Source: Acidimicrobiia bacterium (GTDB lineage Bacteria > Actinomycetota > Acidimicrobiia > IMCC26256 > JAOSJM01). From it: a DNA stretch of 64,000 bases. The notes under the pieces were generated by a model. That model did no database searches. It was not told where the DNA came from and worked only from the letters and a program-made list of their open reading frames with translations. Position 1 is the first letter of the stretch, and each line of letters begins with the position of its first letter. The stretch covers positions 1,434,001 through 1,498,000 of the forward strand of contig JAOSJM010000001.1 of the NCBI GenBank assembly GCA_027494165.1, written 5' to 3'. The position numbers and the translations under genes were made by a program. Below, piece by piece: positions 46,197 through 54,706 of the stretch.

Positions 46197-46613
46197 GTGA
46201 CGACCGAGGCCGGCGGCGAAGAGGGTCTGGAGCCCGGCGAGGAGGTGCGGGCGACGGGCCGGGCCTGGCTCGCCCTCGGTCGCCCCCGCGTCCCCTTCTG
46301 GCTGCTCGCCCGGACGGTCCACCGTGTCGTCCTCACCGACCGCCGCCTCCTCGTCCGCCCGGCCCGGCGCCGCAGCGCCCCCGACCGCCCGCGCGTGGAG
46401 CTGGCGGCGCCGCTCGCCGGCGTGACCCTGATCCGGTCCCGGCCCCTGCCCCCCTTCCGCCAGCTCCGGCTACAGGTGATCGGCGGGCCGGAGGTGGTCC
46501 TCGAGCTGGGCCCGCGCCAGGCGAACCTGGCCCGGGCCGTCGCCGACGCCCTGACCCGTCGCGCGGCGCCGCCGGGTCCCGCCGGAGCCGCGCCGGAGGA
46601 GGGCGTCGGGTGA
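46197..46613 (+). CDS. Small uncharacterised protein, PH-domain-like
   Basis: 138 residues from GTG 46197, with GGGAGGG eight bases upstream and a TAGCCT -10 near 46155. Pattern: [43 protein letters not shown], then [21 protein letters not shown] and [20 protein letters not shown]. The VLTDRRLLV strand is typical of bacterial PH-like domains. No signal peptide. It overlaps glpK by four bases, so it is co-expressed with it. Function unknown. Confidence 0.7.
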   Translation: MTTEAGGEEGLEPGEEVRATGRAWLALGRPRVPFWLLARTVHRVVLTDRRLLVRPARRRSAPDRPRVELAAPLAGVTLIRSRPLPPFRQLRLQVIGGPEVVLELGPRQANLARAVADALTRRAAPPGPAGAAPEEGVG

Positions 46614-48111
46614 CCGTCGTGCTCGCGATCGACGCCGGGACCACGGGGGTCCGGACCCTGGCCGTCGGGGACGACGGCGCGCCCGTCACCTGGTCCTACC
46701 GCGAGATCCCCCAGCACTTCCCGCGCCCGGGGTGGGTGGAGCACGACGCGGAGGAGATCCTCGCCGCCACGGTCGCGACGCTCGGCGAGGTCGGGCAGCG
46801 GCTCGGCGCCGAGGGCCGCTCCGTCGCCGCGATCGGGATCACCAACCAGCGGGAGACCACCGTGGTGTGGGACCGCGAGACCGGCCGGCCCCTGCACCGG
46901 GCCGTCGTCTGGCAGGACCGCCGGACCGCGGCCCGCTGCGACCGCCTGCGCGAGGAGGGCGTCGAGCCCCTCGTGCGGCGCCGCACGGGCCTCGTGCTCG
47001 ACCCGTACTTCTCGGCGACGAAGCTCGAGTGGCTCCTCACGCAGGGCGGCGTCCCGTCCGGACCCCGCCTGGCCTTCGGGACCGTGGACTCCTGGCTGCT
47101 GTGGTGCCTCACCGGGGGCCCGTCCGGCGGCGTGCACGCCACCGACCCGTCGAACGCCAGCCGGACGCTGCTGTTCGACATCGTCGACCTCGACTGGTCC
47201 GACGAGCTCCTCGAGACCTTCTCGGTCCCCCGTAGCTGCCTGCCCGCCGTGCGGCCGAGCAGCGCGCGCCTGGGGGTCACCGACCCCGACGTGGCTGCCG
47301 GGCTGCGGGTGCCGGTGAGCGGGATCGCCGGCGACCAGCAGGCGGCGCTGTTCGGCCAGGCCTGCTTCGAACCGGGGATGGCCAAGAACACGTACGGGAC
47401 GGGCTCGTTCGTGCTCGTGAACCTGGGGCCGGTGCTCCCCGACCCGGTCGAGGGGCTCCTCACCACGGTGGCGTGGTCCCTCGGCGGCACGGTGTCCTAC
47501 GCCATGGAGGGGGCGATCTTCGTCACCGGCGCCGCCCTCCAGTGGCTGAGGGACGGGCTGGGGATCATCGCCGACGCGGCCGAGGCCGGCCCGCTCGCCT
47601 CGAGCGTCCCCGACGCGGGGGGCGTGGTCGTCGTCCCCGCGCTCACCGGGCTCGGGTCCCCCCACTGGGACCCCTACGCCCGGGGCGCGATCCTCGGCGT
47701 AACCCGGGGACGGGCCGGGCCCACCTCGTCCGCGCCGTGGTCGAGGCCATGGCGTTCCAGACCCGCGACGTCGTCGAGGCCGTGGCCGCGGCCACGGGCA
47801 CCCGTCCGACCGAGCTGCGGGTCGACGGCGGGGCGAGCGTCATGGACGTGCTGTGCCAGTTCCAGGCCGACGTGCTCGGCGTCCCCGTCCGCCGGCCCCG
47901 CGTGCAGCAGACGACCGCGCTCGGGGCCGCCTACCTGGCCGGGTTGGCCGAGGGCGTGTGGGCGTCGCCGGCGGAGGCCGCCGCGAGCTGGGCCGAGGAG
48001 GCCCACTTCCTCCCCGCCATGCCCGCCGGGGAGGTCGAGCGGCGCTGCGCCGAGTGGGGGCGGGCCGTCGATCGGGCCCGGGGCTGGGCCCGCGAGGCCG
48101 CCCCCGGGTGA
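46610..48111 (+). CDS. glpK: Glycerol kinase, one probable frameshift
   Basis: FGGY-family kinase making glycerol 3-phosphate. [20 protein letters not shown] (phosphate loop), [98 protein letters not shown], and C-terminal [22 protein letters not shown] and [17 protein letters not shown] all match. One G at the GGGG near 47708 restores [17 protein letters not shown]; repaired length 500 residues. GTG 46610 overlaps the preceding stop. Confidence 0.94.
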
Positions 48112-48112
48112 G

Positions 48113-48136
48113 ACCCGGGCCCGGGCCCGGGCCCGC
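48113..48136. repeat. Self-complementary CCCGGG tandem repeat between convergent genes
   Basis: Just after the glpK stop the hexamer CCCGGG is repeated more than three times without interruption. It can fold on itself from either strand and lies in the 32-base gap before the end of the acyltransferase gene, so it may stop transcription in both directions. Confidence 0.5.
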
Positions 48137-48143
48137 ACCGGCG

Positions 48144-48857
48144 TCAGGAGGCCCGGGCCACCTCGTCCAGCACGAGCGCCGCCATGACCGCCGGCTCGGC
48201 CGGGGCCACCTCGGCGGCACGGGTGGCGTACGTGTCGCGGTACTCGTAGCCGCAGAGCTCGTGGATCTCGAACATGACCTCGTCGGTGAGCTGGCGGAGG
48301 ACGAGGCGCTCGTCCGCGGCGGCGAGACGATCCGGGAGCACGGGCGGGCCGAACCGGATCCGGACCGTGCGGAAGAGCCGCGGCATCCGCCGGTCGACGG
48401 CCTGGATCTCGTCGGTGCCGATCAGGCCGACCGGCACGATCGGCGCCCCGGTTCGCTCGGCCAGCCGGGCCACCCCCGTGTGGCCCCGGTGCAGGTAGCC
48501 GTCACGGGTGCGGGTGCCCTCGGGGTAGATGGCGAACACGCCTCCCGCCTCGAGCACCTCCGTGGCCGAGGCGAGGGCCCGCTCGCCGGCGCTGCCTCCC
48601 TCGCGCCGGATCGGGATCTGGCCGACGCCTCGGAAGAACCACGCGGTCTTCGCGTCGTCGAAGTACTCCGCCTTGGCGACGAACGTGACCCGGCGGCGGA
48701 CCACGAGCGGCAGGAACAGGGAGTCCATGAACGAGCGGTGGTTGGCGGCGAGGATGACCGGCCCCCGGGACGGGACGTGCTCACGCCCCTCGACCCGGAT
48801 CTCCCAGCAGAAGCGCAGCACCGGCGTGAGCACCGCCTTCATCACCCAGTAGAGCAC
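48144..48857 (-). CDS. plsC: 1-acyl-sn-glycerol-3-phosphate acyltransferase (PlsC family)
   Basis: Membrane-associated acyltransferase for phospholipid synthesis. 237 residues: the HX4D site is NHRSFMD, followed by [27 protein letters not shown], the acyl-acceptor motif [18 protein letters not shown] and [16 protein letters not shown] 48857. A TAGGCT -10 candidate lies in the short divergent region shared with the TetR gene. It is convergent with glpK; together they could feed glycerol phosphate into lipid. Confidence 0.9.
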   Translation of the reverse strand: MLYWVMKAVLTPVLRFCWEIRVEGREHVPSRGPVILAANHRSFMDSLFLPLVVRRRVTFVAKAEYFDDAKTAWFFRGVGQIPIRREGGSAGERALASATEVLEAGGVFAIYPEGTRTRDGYLHRGHTGVARLAERTGAPIVPVGLIGTDEIQAVDRRMPRLFRTVRIRFGPPVLPDRLAAADERLVLRQLTDEVMFEIHELCGYEYRDTYATRAAEVAPAEPAVMAALVLDEVARAS

Positions 48858-48958
48858 CGCGATCCCCTCGTCACGGCCGGGCCGGCCGATCGGCGAAGCC
48901 TACCGCCGGGCCCCGGGACCGGCGCCGGCGCGTCGCGGGCATGCGGGCGCCCGCGCTT

Positions 48959-48976
48959 CTTGACCGACCGGTCAAG
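48959..48976. promoter_or_regulatory. TetR operator: perfect-arm palindrome
   Basis: CTTGACCG and CGGTCAAG flank a 2-base centre, giving 18 bases with perfect arms. It ends 20 bases before the TetR ATG and overlaps where the -35 of that gene should be, so autorepression is likely. It lies 101 bases from the divergent plsC start. Confidence 0.7.
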
Positions 48977-48982
48977 CGACCC

Positions 48983-48988
48983 TAGCCT
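48983..48988 (+). promoter_or_regulatory. Candidate -10 of the TetR gene (leaderless)
   Basis: TAGCCT ends seven bases before ATG 48996, directly downstream of the palindromic operator. Confidence 0.45.
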
Positions 48989-48995
48989 GCCGCCG

Positions 48996-49580
48996 ATGCG
49001 GCGGAAGCTGACCCACCGGGGTCGGGAGCGGCGGCGCCAGCTCATGGAGCACGGCGCCGCGCTGTTCGCGCAGCGGGGCTACCACCCGACCTCCGTCGCC
49101 GACATCGTCGAGAGCATCGGCGTCGGCAAGGGCGTGTTCTACTGGTACTTCTCCAGCAAGGAGGAGCTGTTCGTGGAGATCCTGCGCGCCGCGCACCAGG
49201 ACCTCCGCCGCCGCCAGCGGCACGCCATCGGCGACGAGCCCGACCCGATCCGGCGCATCGAGCTCGGGATCCGGGCCAGCCTGGACTGGTTCCGCGACCA
49301 CCGGGGCGACTTCACGCTCTTCCAGTTCGCGGCGTCCGAGGACCGCTTCGCCCCGGTGCTGCGGAGCAACGAGCAGGCGGCGGTGGCCGACACGTCCCGG
49401 CACATCAAGGACGCGATCGCCGAGGGGCGCGTCGCGGACCAGGACCCCGAGATGGTCGCCCAGGCGATCGTGGGCGTCGTCCGCCAGCTCACCCGCACCT
49501 CGGTCTTCGAGCGGAGCGAGCCGGTCGAGCAGGTCGCCGACGTCGCGGTCGCGTTCTGCCTCCGGGGCCTGACCGGCTGA
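48996..49580 (+). CDS. TetR-family transcriptional regulator
   Basis: 194 residues. DNA-binding helix-turn-helix near the N-terminus: RRQLMEHGAALFAQRGYHPTSVADIVESIGVGKGVFYWYFSSKEELFVEIL. The full motif runs from about residue 11 to 62; key parts are TSVADIVE and GVFYWYF. The C-terminal ligand domain is helical and gives no clue to the effector. ATG 48996 is set by the start of the fold and by the -10 seven bases upstream. Neighbouring plsC and glpK suggest lipid metabolism, but that is inference. Confidence 0.88.
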   Translation: MRRKLTHRGRERRRQLMEHGAALFAQRGYHPTSVADIVESIGVGKGVFYWYFSSKEELFVEILRAAHQDLRRRQRHAIGDEPDPIRRIELGIRASLDWFRDHRGDFTLFQFAASEDRFAPVLRSNEQAAVADTSRHIKDAIAEGRVADQDPEMVAQAIVGVVRQLTRTSVFERSEPVEQVADVAVAFCLRGLTG

Positions 49581-49582
49581 CC

Positions 49583-49600
49583 GGCGGGCCGAGCCCCGCC
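49583..49600. terminator. Hairpin between convergent TetR and Usp genes
   Basis: GGCGGG and CCCGCC pair around a 6-base loop and fill almost all of the 21-base gap between the two stops. No T-run on either side. Confidence 0.45.
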
Positions 49601-49601
49601 C

Positions 49602-50411
49602 TCAGGACAGGTCGGACGGCCGGACGATGAGGACCGGCGCCGGGCAGTCGTGCACGACCTTCATGGCCACGCTGCCCAGCGTCACCCGGGCCAGGCCGCT
49701 GCGGCCGTGCGTGCTCGTCGCCACCAGCGAGAAGGGCCGGGAGCGGGTGTACTGCACGACCGCCCGGGCCGGGTCGTCCCCGTGCAGGACCTCCCAGCTC
49801 GCCTCCTCCCCGAGCTCCTGGGCGAGGTGGCGCAGCAGGCCGGACTCCGCCGCTCCGCCGTTCGCGCCGGAGAGCTCGGCCTCTCGGACCGCCTCGGGGC
49901 TGATCACCTGCACGAGCCAGGGCTCGAGGCCGAGCGCCCGCGACCACTCGGCCGCCACCGGCAGGACGGCCTGGGAGGCGTCCGAGCCGTCGGTGCACAC
50001 GAGCATCCGCTCCCAGGCCGACGGCCAGCTCGCGTCGACCGAGGGCCCCACGAGGAGGACCGGGTGGTCCAGGCTGCGCAGCACCTCCTCCGCCACGCTC
50101 CCGAGGAGCGCCTGGCCGAGGCCCGAGCGGCCGTGGGTGGTCATGCAGACCACGGAGTCCGGGGCCTCGCCGACGACGACCCGGATGGCCTCGGCCGCCT
50201 CGCGGTCGTGGACGACCACGACGTCGGCGGGGACCTCGACCCGGGACGCGACCTCCTCGAGGTACCGGGCCGGGGCGACGGCGTCGTCGCCCCAGCGGGT
50301 GGTGACGAAGCGGAGCCCGGTGTCCAGCCTGGACGCCAGCACGGTCGCCGGGCCGAGAGCCCGCTCGGCGAACTCGGAGCCGTCCAGAGGCACGACGATC
50401 GTCCGGATCAC
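49602..50411 (-). CDS. Tandem universal stress protein (two Usp domains)
   Basis: 269 residues with two UspA folds. Domain 1 (1 to about 133): TIVVPLDGSEFAERAL, then DSVVCMTTHGRSGLGQALLGSVAEEVLRS. Domain 2 (about 134-269): RMLVCTDGSDASQAVLPVA, then LVATSTHGRSGLARVTLGSVAMKVVHD and APVLIVRP. Both carry the ATP-binding G-x2-G-x9-G-S pattern. Such proteins respond to starvation or hypoxia in actinobacteria. ATG 50411. Monocistronic by layout. Confidence 0.9.
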   Translation of the reverse strand: MIRTIVVPLDGSEFAERALGPATVLASRLDTGLRFVTTRWGDDAVAPARYLEEVASRVEVPADVVVVHDREAAEAIRVVVGEAPDSVVCMTTHGRSGLGQALLGSVAEEVLRSLDHPVLLVGPSVDASWPSAWERMLVCTDGSDASQAVLPVAAEWSRALGLEPWLVQVISPEAVREAELSGANGGAAESGLLRHLAQELGEEASWEVLHGDDPARAVVQYTRSRPFSLVATSTHGRSGLARVTLGSVAMKVVHDCPAPVLIVRPSDLS

Positions 50412-50528
50412 GGGTTCCTCCTCGTCGCACGGTCACGGCCGCACGCCGCGCGTGGCGGGGACACTATCGGGGTCCCGGTCGCCTGCGCCGCCCCGTCGCC
50501 CGCGGTGCCACCGGCGAGGAGCCGGGCG

Positions 50529-51713
50529 TCAGCCGAGCTTGGTGAGGGCCCGGCGCATCCCGCGCACGGCCTGGCCGATCCGCTGCTCGTTCTCGACGAG
50601 GGCGAAGCGCACGAAGCCCTCGCCTCCCGGACCGAACCCGGCGCCCGGGGCGACCGCGACCCGGGCCTCCTGCACGAGCATGGTGGCGAACTCGACGCTG
50701 CCCATCTCGGCGTAGGGCTCCGGGATCGGCGCCCACGCGAACATCGTCCCCCGGGGCCGCTCGATCCTCCACCCGATCCGCTCGAGGCCGTCGCAGAGGG
50801 CGTCGCGGCGGCTCCGGTACACCGCGTTCACCTGCCGGGGGAACTCGGCCGCCTCGTTCATCGCCACGGTGGCGGCGATCTGGATGGGCTGGAAGGAGCC
50901 GTAGTCGAGGTAGGACTTGAGCCGGGCCAGCGCGGCCACGACCTCGGCGTTGCCGACGACGAAGCCCATGCGCCACCCCGCCATGGAGAACGACTTCGTC
51001 AGGCTGTAGATCTCGACGGCGACGTCCTTGGCCCCCGGGACCTGGAGCACCGACGGCGGGTCGAAGCCGTCGAAGCCGAGATCGGCGTAGGCGAAGTCGT
51101 GGACGAGGAAGACGCCGTGGTCCCGGGCCCAGCCCACGAGGCGGGTCATGAAGTCGAGGTCCACGCACATCGTCGTGGGGTTGTGGGGGAACGACGTGAC
51201 CAGGACGCGCGGCCGTGGCCAGGCCTGCTCCCAGGCCGATCGGAGGTTGGCGAAGAAGCCCTCGTGGTCCTGCTCGGGGCCCAGCCGCACGTAGTGGACG
51301 CCGGCGCCCGCGAGGATCGGCCCCCAGATGTGGATGGGATAGGAGGGGCTCGGGACGAGGGCGGTGTCGCCGGGACCGACCAGCACCCACATGAGGTGGG
51401 AGAAGCCCTCCTTGGCCCCGATGGTCGAACAGACCTCCGTCTCGATGTCGACCTCGACGCCGAAGCGCCGCCAGTACAGGTCGCCGACCGCGAGGCGCAG
51501 CTTGGGGATGCCCCGGCTCGTGGAGTAGCGGTGGTTCCGGGGGTTGCGGACCGCCTCGCCCAGCTTGTCGACCGCGACCTGGGGCGAGGGGATGTCGGGG
51601 TTGCCGAACCCCAGGTCGATCACGTCCTCGCCGGCCCGGCGGAGCTGCACCTTCAGCGTGTCGATCTGCGCGAACACGTAGGGGGGAAGGGCGTGGATCC
51701 GACGGAACTCCAT
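50529..51713 (-). CDS. PLP-dependent aminotransferase, alanine/aspartate class (AlaC-like)
   Basis: 394 residues, fold type I. Opening EFRRIHALPPYVFAQIDTLK and IDLGFGNPDIPSP are typical of AlaA/AlaC-like glutamate-pyruvate aminotransferases. Others: RYSTSRGIPKLR, TIGAKEGFSHLMWVL, SFPHNPTTMCVD, VHDFAYADLGFDG, and the PLP-lysine motif SLTKSFSMAGWRMGFVVG. GTMFAWAPIPEP and VRFALVENEQRI close it. ATG 51713 has TACCGT six bases upstream, consistent with a leaderless transcript. Confidence 0.9.
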   Translation of the reverse strand: MEFRRIHALPPYVFAQIDTLKVQLRRAGEDVIDLGFGNPDIPSPQVAVDKLGEAVRNPRNHRYSTSRGIPKLRLAVGDLYWRRFGVEVDIETEVCSTIGAKEGFSHLMWVLVGPGDTALVPSPSYPIHIWGPILAGAGVHYVRLGPEQDHEGFFANLRSAWEQAWPRPRVLVTSFPHNPTTMCVDLDFMTRLVGWARDHGVFLVHDFAYADLGFDGFDPPSVLQVPGAKDVAVEIYSLTKSFSMAGWRMGFVVGNAEVVAALARLKSYLDYGSFQPIQIAATVAMNEAAEFPRQVNAVYRSRRDALCDGLERIGWRIERPRGTMFAWAPIPEPYAEMGSVEFATMLVQEARVAVAPGAGFGPGGEGFVRFALVENEQRIGQAVRGMRRALTKLG

Positions 51714-51719
51714 GCGACG

Positions 51720-51725
51720 ACGGTA
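51720..51725 (-). promoter_or_regulatory. Candidate -10 of the aminotransferase gene (leaderless)
   Basis: On the minus strand TACCGT ends six bases before ATG 51713. Confidence 0.4.
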
Positions 51726-51754
51726 CCAGGCGGGCCGCTAGGCTCCCCGCGCCG

Positions 51755-52450
51755 ATGCCAGCCGCACCCGTCGACGCCGTCCTCCTCGACGTGGGTGGGG
51801 TCCTCCACCTCCCCGACCACGACCGGATCCTCACCGCCCTGGCCCGGGCCGGCGCGGTGGTGGACCCGGCGCTCCTCGACCGGGCCCACTACGCGGGCAT
51901 CGCGGCCCTCACCACCTTCACGGAGGGCGACGCCCGGATCTGGCGCGACTACCAGGTCGCCTACGCCCGGTCGCTCGGGGTCGGCGACGAGCTGCTGGAG
52001 GAGGTGCTCGAGGAGCTGTCGGCCGAGTTCACGACCGGGGCCGTCTGGCGCCGGGTGATCCCCGGCTCGGTCGAGGCCCTGCGGGCCCTCTCCGCCACGG
52101 GTCGCGCGCTGGCGGTGGTGTCGAACGCCGACGGCTCGGTCGCCGACCGGCTCTGGGCGGACGGGATCTGCCAGGTCGGCCCCGGCGTCGGCGTGCCGGT
52201 GCAGGCGATCGTCGACTCCGGGGTGGTCGGCGTGGCCAAGCCCGACCCGCGCATCTTCCGCATCGCGCTCGAGGCCCTGGGCGTGGAGGCCTCCCGGGCG
52301 GTGCACGTGGGCGACACCCCCGAGGCCGACGTCCTGGGGGCCCGGGCGGCCGGCGTCCGCCCCGTGCTGCTCGACCCCTTCGGGCTCCACGAGGGGATCG
52401 ACTGCGACCGGGTCGCCTCCCTCGCCGACCTCGTCGACCTGCTCGGCTGA
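51755..52450 (+). CDS. HAD-superfamily hydrolase
   Basis: 231 residues. Motif I is VDAVLLDVGGVLHLP, with Asp at the nucleophile position (LLDVGG) but Gly-Gly instead of the usual DxD, so the second Asp is absent and phosphatase activity is not certain. Motif II is LAVVSNADGSVADRLWADG, motif III Lys in GVAKPDPRIFRIALEALG, motif IV HVGDTPEADVLGARAAGVRPVLLDP. Divergent from the aminotransferase with a 41-base gap. Substrate unknown. Confidence 0.83.
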   Translation: MPAAPVDAVLLDVGGVLHLPDHDRILTALARAGAVVDPALLDRAHYAGIAALTTFTEGDARIWRDYQVAYARSLGVGDELLEEVLEELSAEFTTGAVWRRVIPGSVEALRALSATGRALAVVSNADGSVADRLWADGICQVGPGVGVPVQAIVDSGVVGVAKPDPRIFRIALEALGVEASRAVHVGDTPEADVLGARAAGVRPVLLDPFGLHEGIDCDRVASLADLVDLLG

Positions 52451-52481
52451 ACCTCCACCGGCCCTCCACCGGCCGGCGCGG

Positions 52482-53642
52482 TCAGGGCTTCCCGGCGCCG
52501 ACCACCCACATGGAGAAGAACTGCGAGCCTCCCCCGTACGCGTGGCCGAGCGCGAGGCGGGCCCCCTCCACCTGGTGCCCGCCGGCCGCTCCCCGCACCT
52601 GCTGGGCCGCCTCGCCGAAGCGGATCATCCCCGAGGCCCCGATCGGGTTCGAGGAGAGCACGCCCCCCGACGGGTTCCACGGGATGTCGCCGTCGGGCGC
52701 GGTCGCGCCCGCCTCGGTGAGCTTCCAGCCCTCGCGCTCGGGGCAGAAGCCGAGGTTCTCGAGCCACATCGGCTCGAACCAGGAGAAGGGCACGTACACC
52801 TCGGCGCAGTCGAGGTCGCGGCGGGGATCGGTGATCCCGGCCTGGCGGTACACGTCGGCCGCGCACTCCCGGCCCGCCCGGGGGTTCACCTGGTCGCGCC
52901 CGGCGAACATGGTGGGCTCGCTGCGCATGGCCATGCCGTGGACCCACGCCACCGGGTTCGGCGCCGCGTCGGCCACCGGCTCGCTGCCCAGCACCATGGC
53001 CATGGCCCCGTCGGAGGACGGGCAGGTCTCCAGGTAGCGGATCGGCTCCCAGAGCATGAACGACTCCTCGACCGTCTCCAGGTCGATGTCGGGCAGGTGC
53101 AGGTGGGCCCGGGGGTTGCGGCACGCCGCGAGCCGGTCCTTCACCGCCACCAGCATCCCGATGTGGTCGGGCGCGCCCGACCGGCGGATGTAGGCGCGGA
53201 TGATCGGGGCGAAGTAGCCACCGGCCCCGGCGACGAGCGGGGCCTGGAAGGGCATGGCGACCGTCAGGCCCCAGACCGAGTCGCTCTCGGACTGCTTCTC
53301 CCAGGCCACGGTGAGGACGCGCTCGTGGATGCCGGCCTCGACCAGCTTGGCGGCGACGATGGCGGTGGAGCCCCCCACGCTCCCGGCCGTGTGGACCCGC
53401 AGCAGCGGCTTGCCGACCGCGCCCAGCGCGTCGGCCAGGTACAGGTCGGGCATGACGACGCCCTCGAAGGTGTCGGGCGCCTTGCCGAGGACCACGGCGT
53501 CGACGTCGGCCCAGGTCATCCCGGCGTCCTCGAGGGCCTCGATCGCCGCCTCGCGCACGAGGCCGGGGATCGACACGTCCTTGCGGGCCGCGCGGTGCTT
53601 CGTCTGCCCGACGCCGACGACGGCCACCCGGTTGGCCCCCAT
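52482..53642 (-). CDS. Thiolase-fold lipid-transfer protein, Ltp3-like, active-site Cys missing
   Basis: 386 residues of the SCP2-thiolase type. RVAVVGVGQTKHRAARKDVSIPGLVREA is the typical opening. Where true thiolases have a nucleophilic Cys (ACASG), this has HTAGSVGGSTAIVAAKLVE. C-terminal NPSGGVLSSNPIGASGMIRFGEAAQQ and GHAYGGGSQFF are conserved. Cys-less relatives such as Ltp2 act as retro-aldolases in steroid side-chain loss together with DUF35 proteins. ATG 53642 overlaps the stop of the upstream thiolase (TGATG), and the pair lies with a DUF35 gene, the arrangement seen around M. tuberculosis Rv3521-Rv3523. Confidence 0.85.
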   Translation of the reverse strand: MGANRVAVVGVGQTKHRAARKDVSIPGLVREAAIEALEDAGMTWADVDAVVLGKAPDTFEGVVMPDLYLADALGAVGKPLLRVHTAGSVGGSTAIVAAKLVEAGIHERVLTVAWEKQSESDSVWGLTVAMPFQAPLVAGAGGYFAPIIRAYIRRSGAPDHIGMLVAVKDRLAACRNPRAHLHLPDIDLETVEESFMLWEPIRYLETCPSSDGAMAMVLGSEPVADAAPNPVAWVHGMAMRSEPTMFAGRDQVNPRAGRECAADVYRQAGITDPRRDLDCAEVYVPFSWFEPMWLENLGFCPEREGWKLTEAGATAPDGDIPWNPSGGVLSSNPIGASGMIRFGEAAQQVRGAAGGHQVEGARLALGHAYGGGSQFFSMWVVGAGKP

Positions 53643-54706
53643 CACTCCCCCTCCAGGACGCACACGAGGTTGTGCTGCAGGCACGGGCCCTGCGCCGCGT
53701 GCGCCACCGCCCGCCCCGCGCTCCCGTCGTGGATGCGGGCGGCGGCCTCGCCGATGCGGATCAGGCCGGCCGACATGTACGGGTTGGCGGCCAGCGGGCC
53801 GCCCGAGGGGTTCACGGGCACCCCGCCGTCCAGGCCCAGCGCGTCACGCAGGATCAGCTCCTCGTGGCTGAACTGGGCGTGGAGCTCCGCGACGTCGACC
53901 GGTCCGCCGGCCACCCCGGCCCGCTCGGCCGCCATCCGGGCCGACGCGGACGACGCCAGGTCGCGCACGCCGAGGCCCTGGGCCTCGATCCGGTGGTCGA
54001 TCCCCCGGATCCACGCCGGCCGCTGGCGTACCCGGCGGGCCAGGTCGCCGGCGGCGAGCACGACGGCGGCCGCCCCGTCGGTGACCGGGGGCAGGTCGGA
54101 GTGGCGCAGCGGCGGGTGGGTCACGGGCCGGGCGAGGAGCTCGCCGGCGTCGACGTCCTCGGCCACGACGGCGTTCGGGTTGCCGAGCGCGGCGCGGCGG
54201 CTGCGGGCCGCCACCTCGGCGAGGTCCCGCTCGGTCCGGCCCGTCGCCTCGAGGTGGGCACAGGCCTGGAGCGCGGCCAGGTCGACCATCGAGGGCCACA
54301 GCGGGGCACAGTGGTAGGGGTCGGTCTGGAGCGCGAGGATCTCGTGGAGGTCGCCGAGCGACGACTTGCCGAACGCGTAGACGAGGGCGGAGTCGGCGTC
54401 GCCGGTCTGGAGCGTGACCCAGGCCTCGTAGAGCGCCCAGGCCCCGTCCATCTCGACGTGGCTCTCGCGGATGGGCGGCCACGCCCCGACCGCGTCGAGC
54501 CCGGCCACGAAGGTGAACGGCCCCCCGCTCAGGTAGTCGCAGCTCCCCGAGACGGTGAAGCCGATGTCCGCCCTGGGGATGCCCGAGGCGGCCACGGCCT
54601 CCTGGACGACGGGGATGATCGTCTCGACCTCGTTGCGCTCGCGGTCGCGGGCGGCGTGCCGGGACTGGGCGAAGGCGACGACGGCGACGTCACGCATCAC
54701 GGGCAT
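53642..54706 (-). CDS. Thiolase-fold lipid-transfer protein, Ltp4-like, active-site Cys missing
   Basis: 354 residues. RDVAVVAFAQSRHAARDRERNEVETIIPVVQEAV, DIGFTVSGSCDYLSGGPFTFVAGL and ESHVEMDGAWALYEAW mark the thiolase fold; the nucleophile position (EMDGA) has no Cys. The C-terminus reads HAQFSHEELILRDALGL, NPSGGPLAANPYMSAGLIRIGEAA and HAAQGPCLQHNLVCVLEG. ATG 54706 overlaps the DUF35 stop by one base (TGATG). With its neighbour it probably forms a heteromeric aldolase or thiolase-like complex with the DUF35 protein; that is inference from the Ltp2-DUF35 complex. Confidence 0.83.
   Translation of the reverse strand: MPVMRDVAVVAFAQSRHAARDRERNEVETIIPVVQEAVAASGIPRADIGFTVSGSCDYLSGGPFTFVAGLDAVGAWPPIRESHVEMDGAWALYEAWVTLQTGDADSALVYAFGKSSLGDLHEILALQTDPYHCAPLWPSMVDLAALQACAHLEATGRTERDLAEVAARSRRAALGNPNAVVAEDVDAGELLARPVTHPPLRHSDLPPVTDGAAAVVLAAGDLARRVRQRPAWIRGIDHRIEAQGLGVRDLASSASARMAAERAGVAGGPVDVAELHAQFSHEELILRDALGLDGGVPVNPSGGPLAANPYMSAGLIRIGEAAARIHDGSAGRAVAHAAQGPCLQHNLVCVLEGE

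Noticed and set aside
44171..47665. A very long open frame on the minus strand across the phosphofructokinase and glycerol kinase region
   Set aside because: Only its last part (the thioesterase) has protein-family motifs; the rest is antisense to clear genes and has the Arg/Pro/Gly-rich look of shadow frames in high-GC DNA.
48930..48958. GCGGGC/GCCCGC inverted repeat before the TetR operator as a terminator
   Set aside because: It lies between two divergent starts, where no transcript needs to end, and GC-only inverted repeats are common by chance at this composition.
49126..49146. A further KstR-like half-palindrome (GTGTTCTAC) near 49134
   Set aside because: It lies inside the TetR coding sequence, lacks the second arm and simply encodes GVFYWY.
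52450..52481. Direct repeat CTCCACCGGCC twice after the HAD gene
   Set aside because: Only two short copies in a 31-base convergent gap; no structure or motif beyond that.
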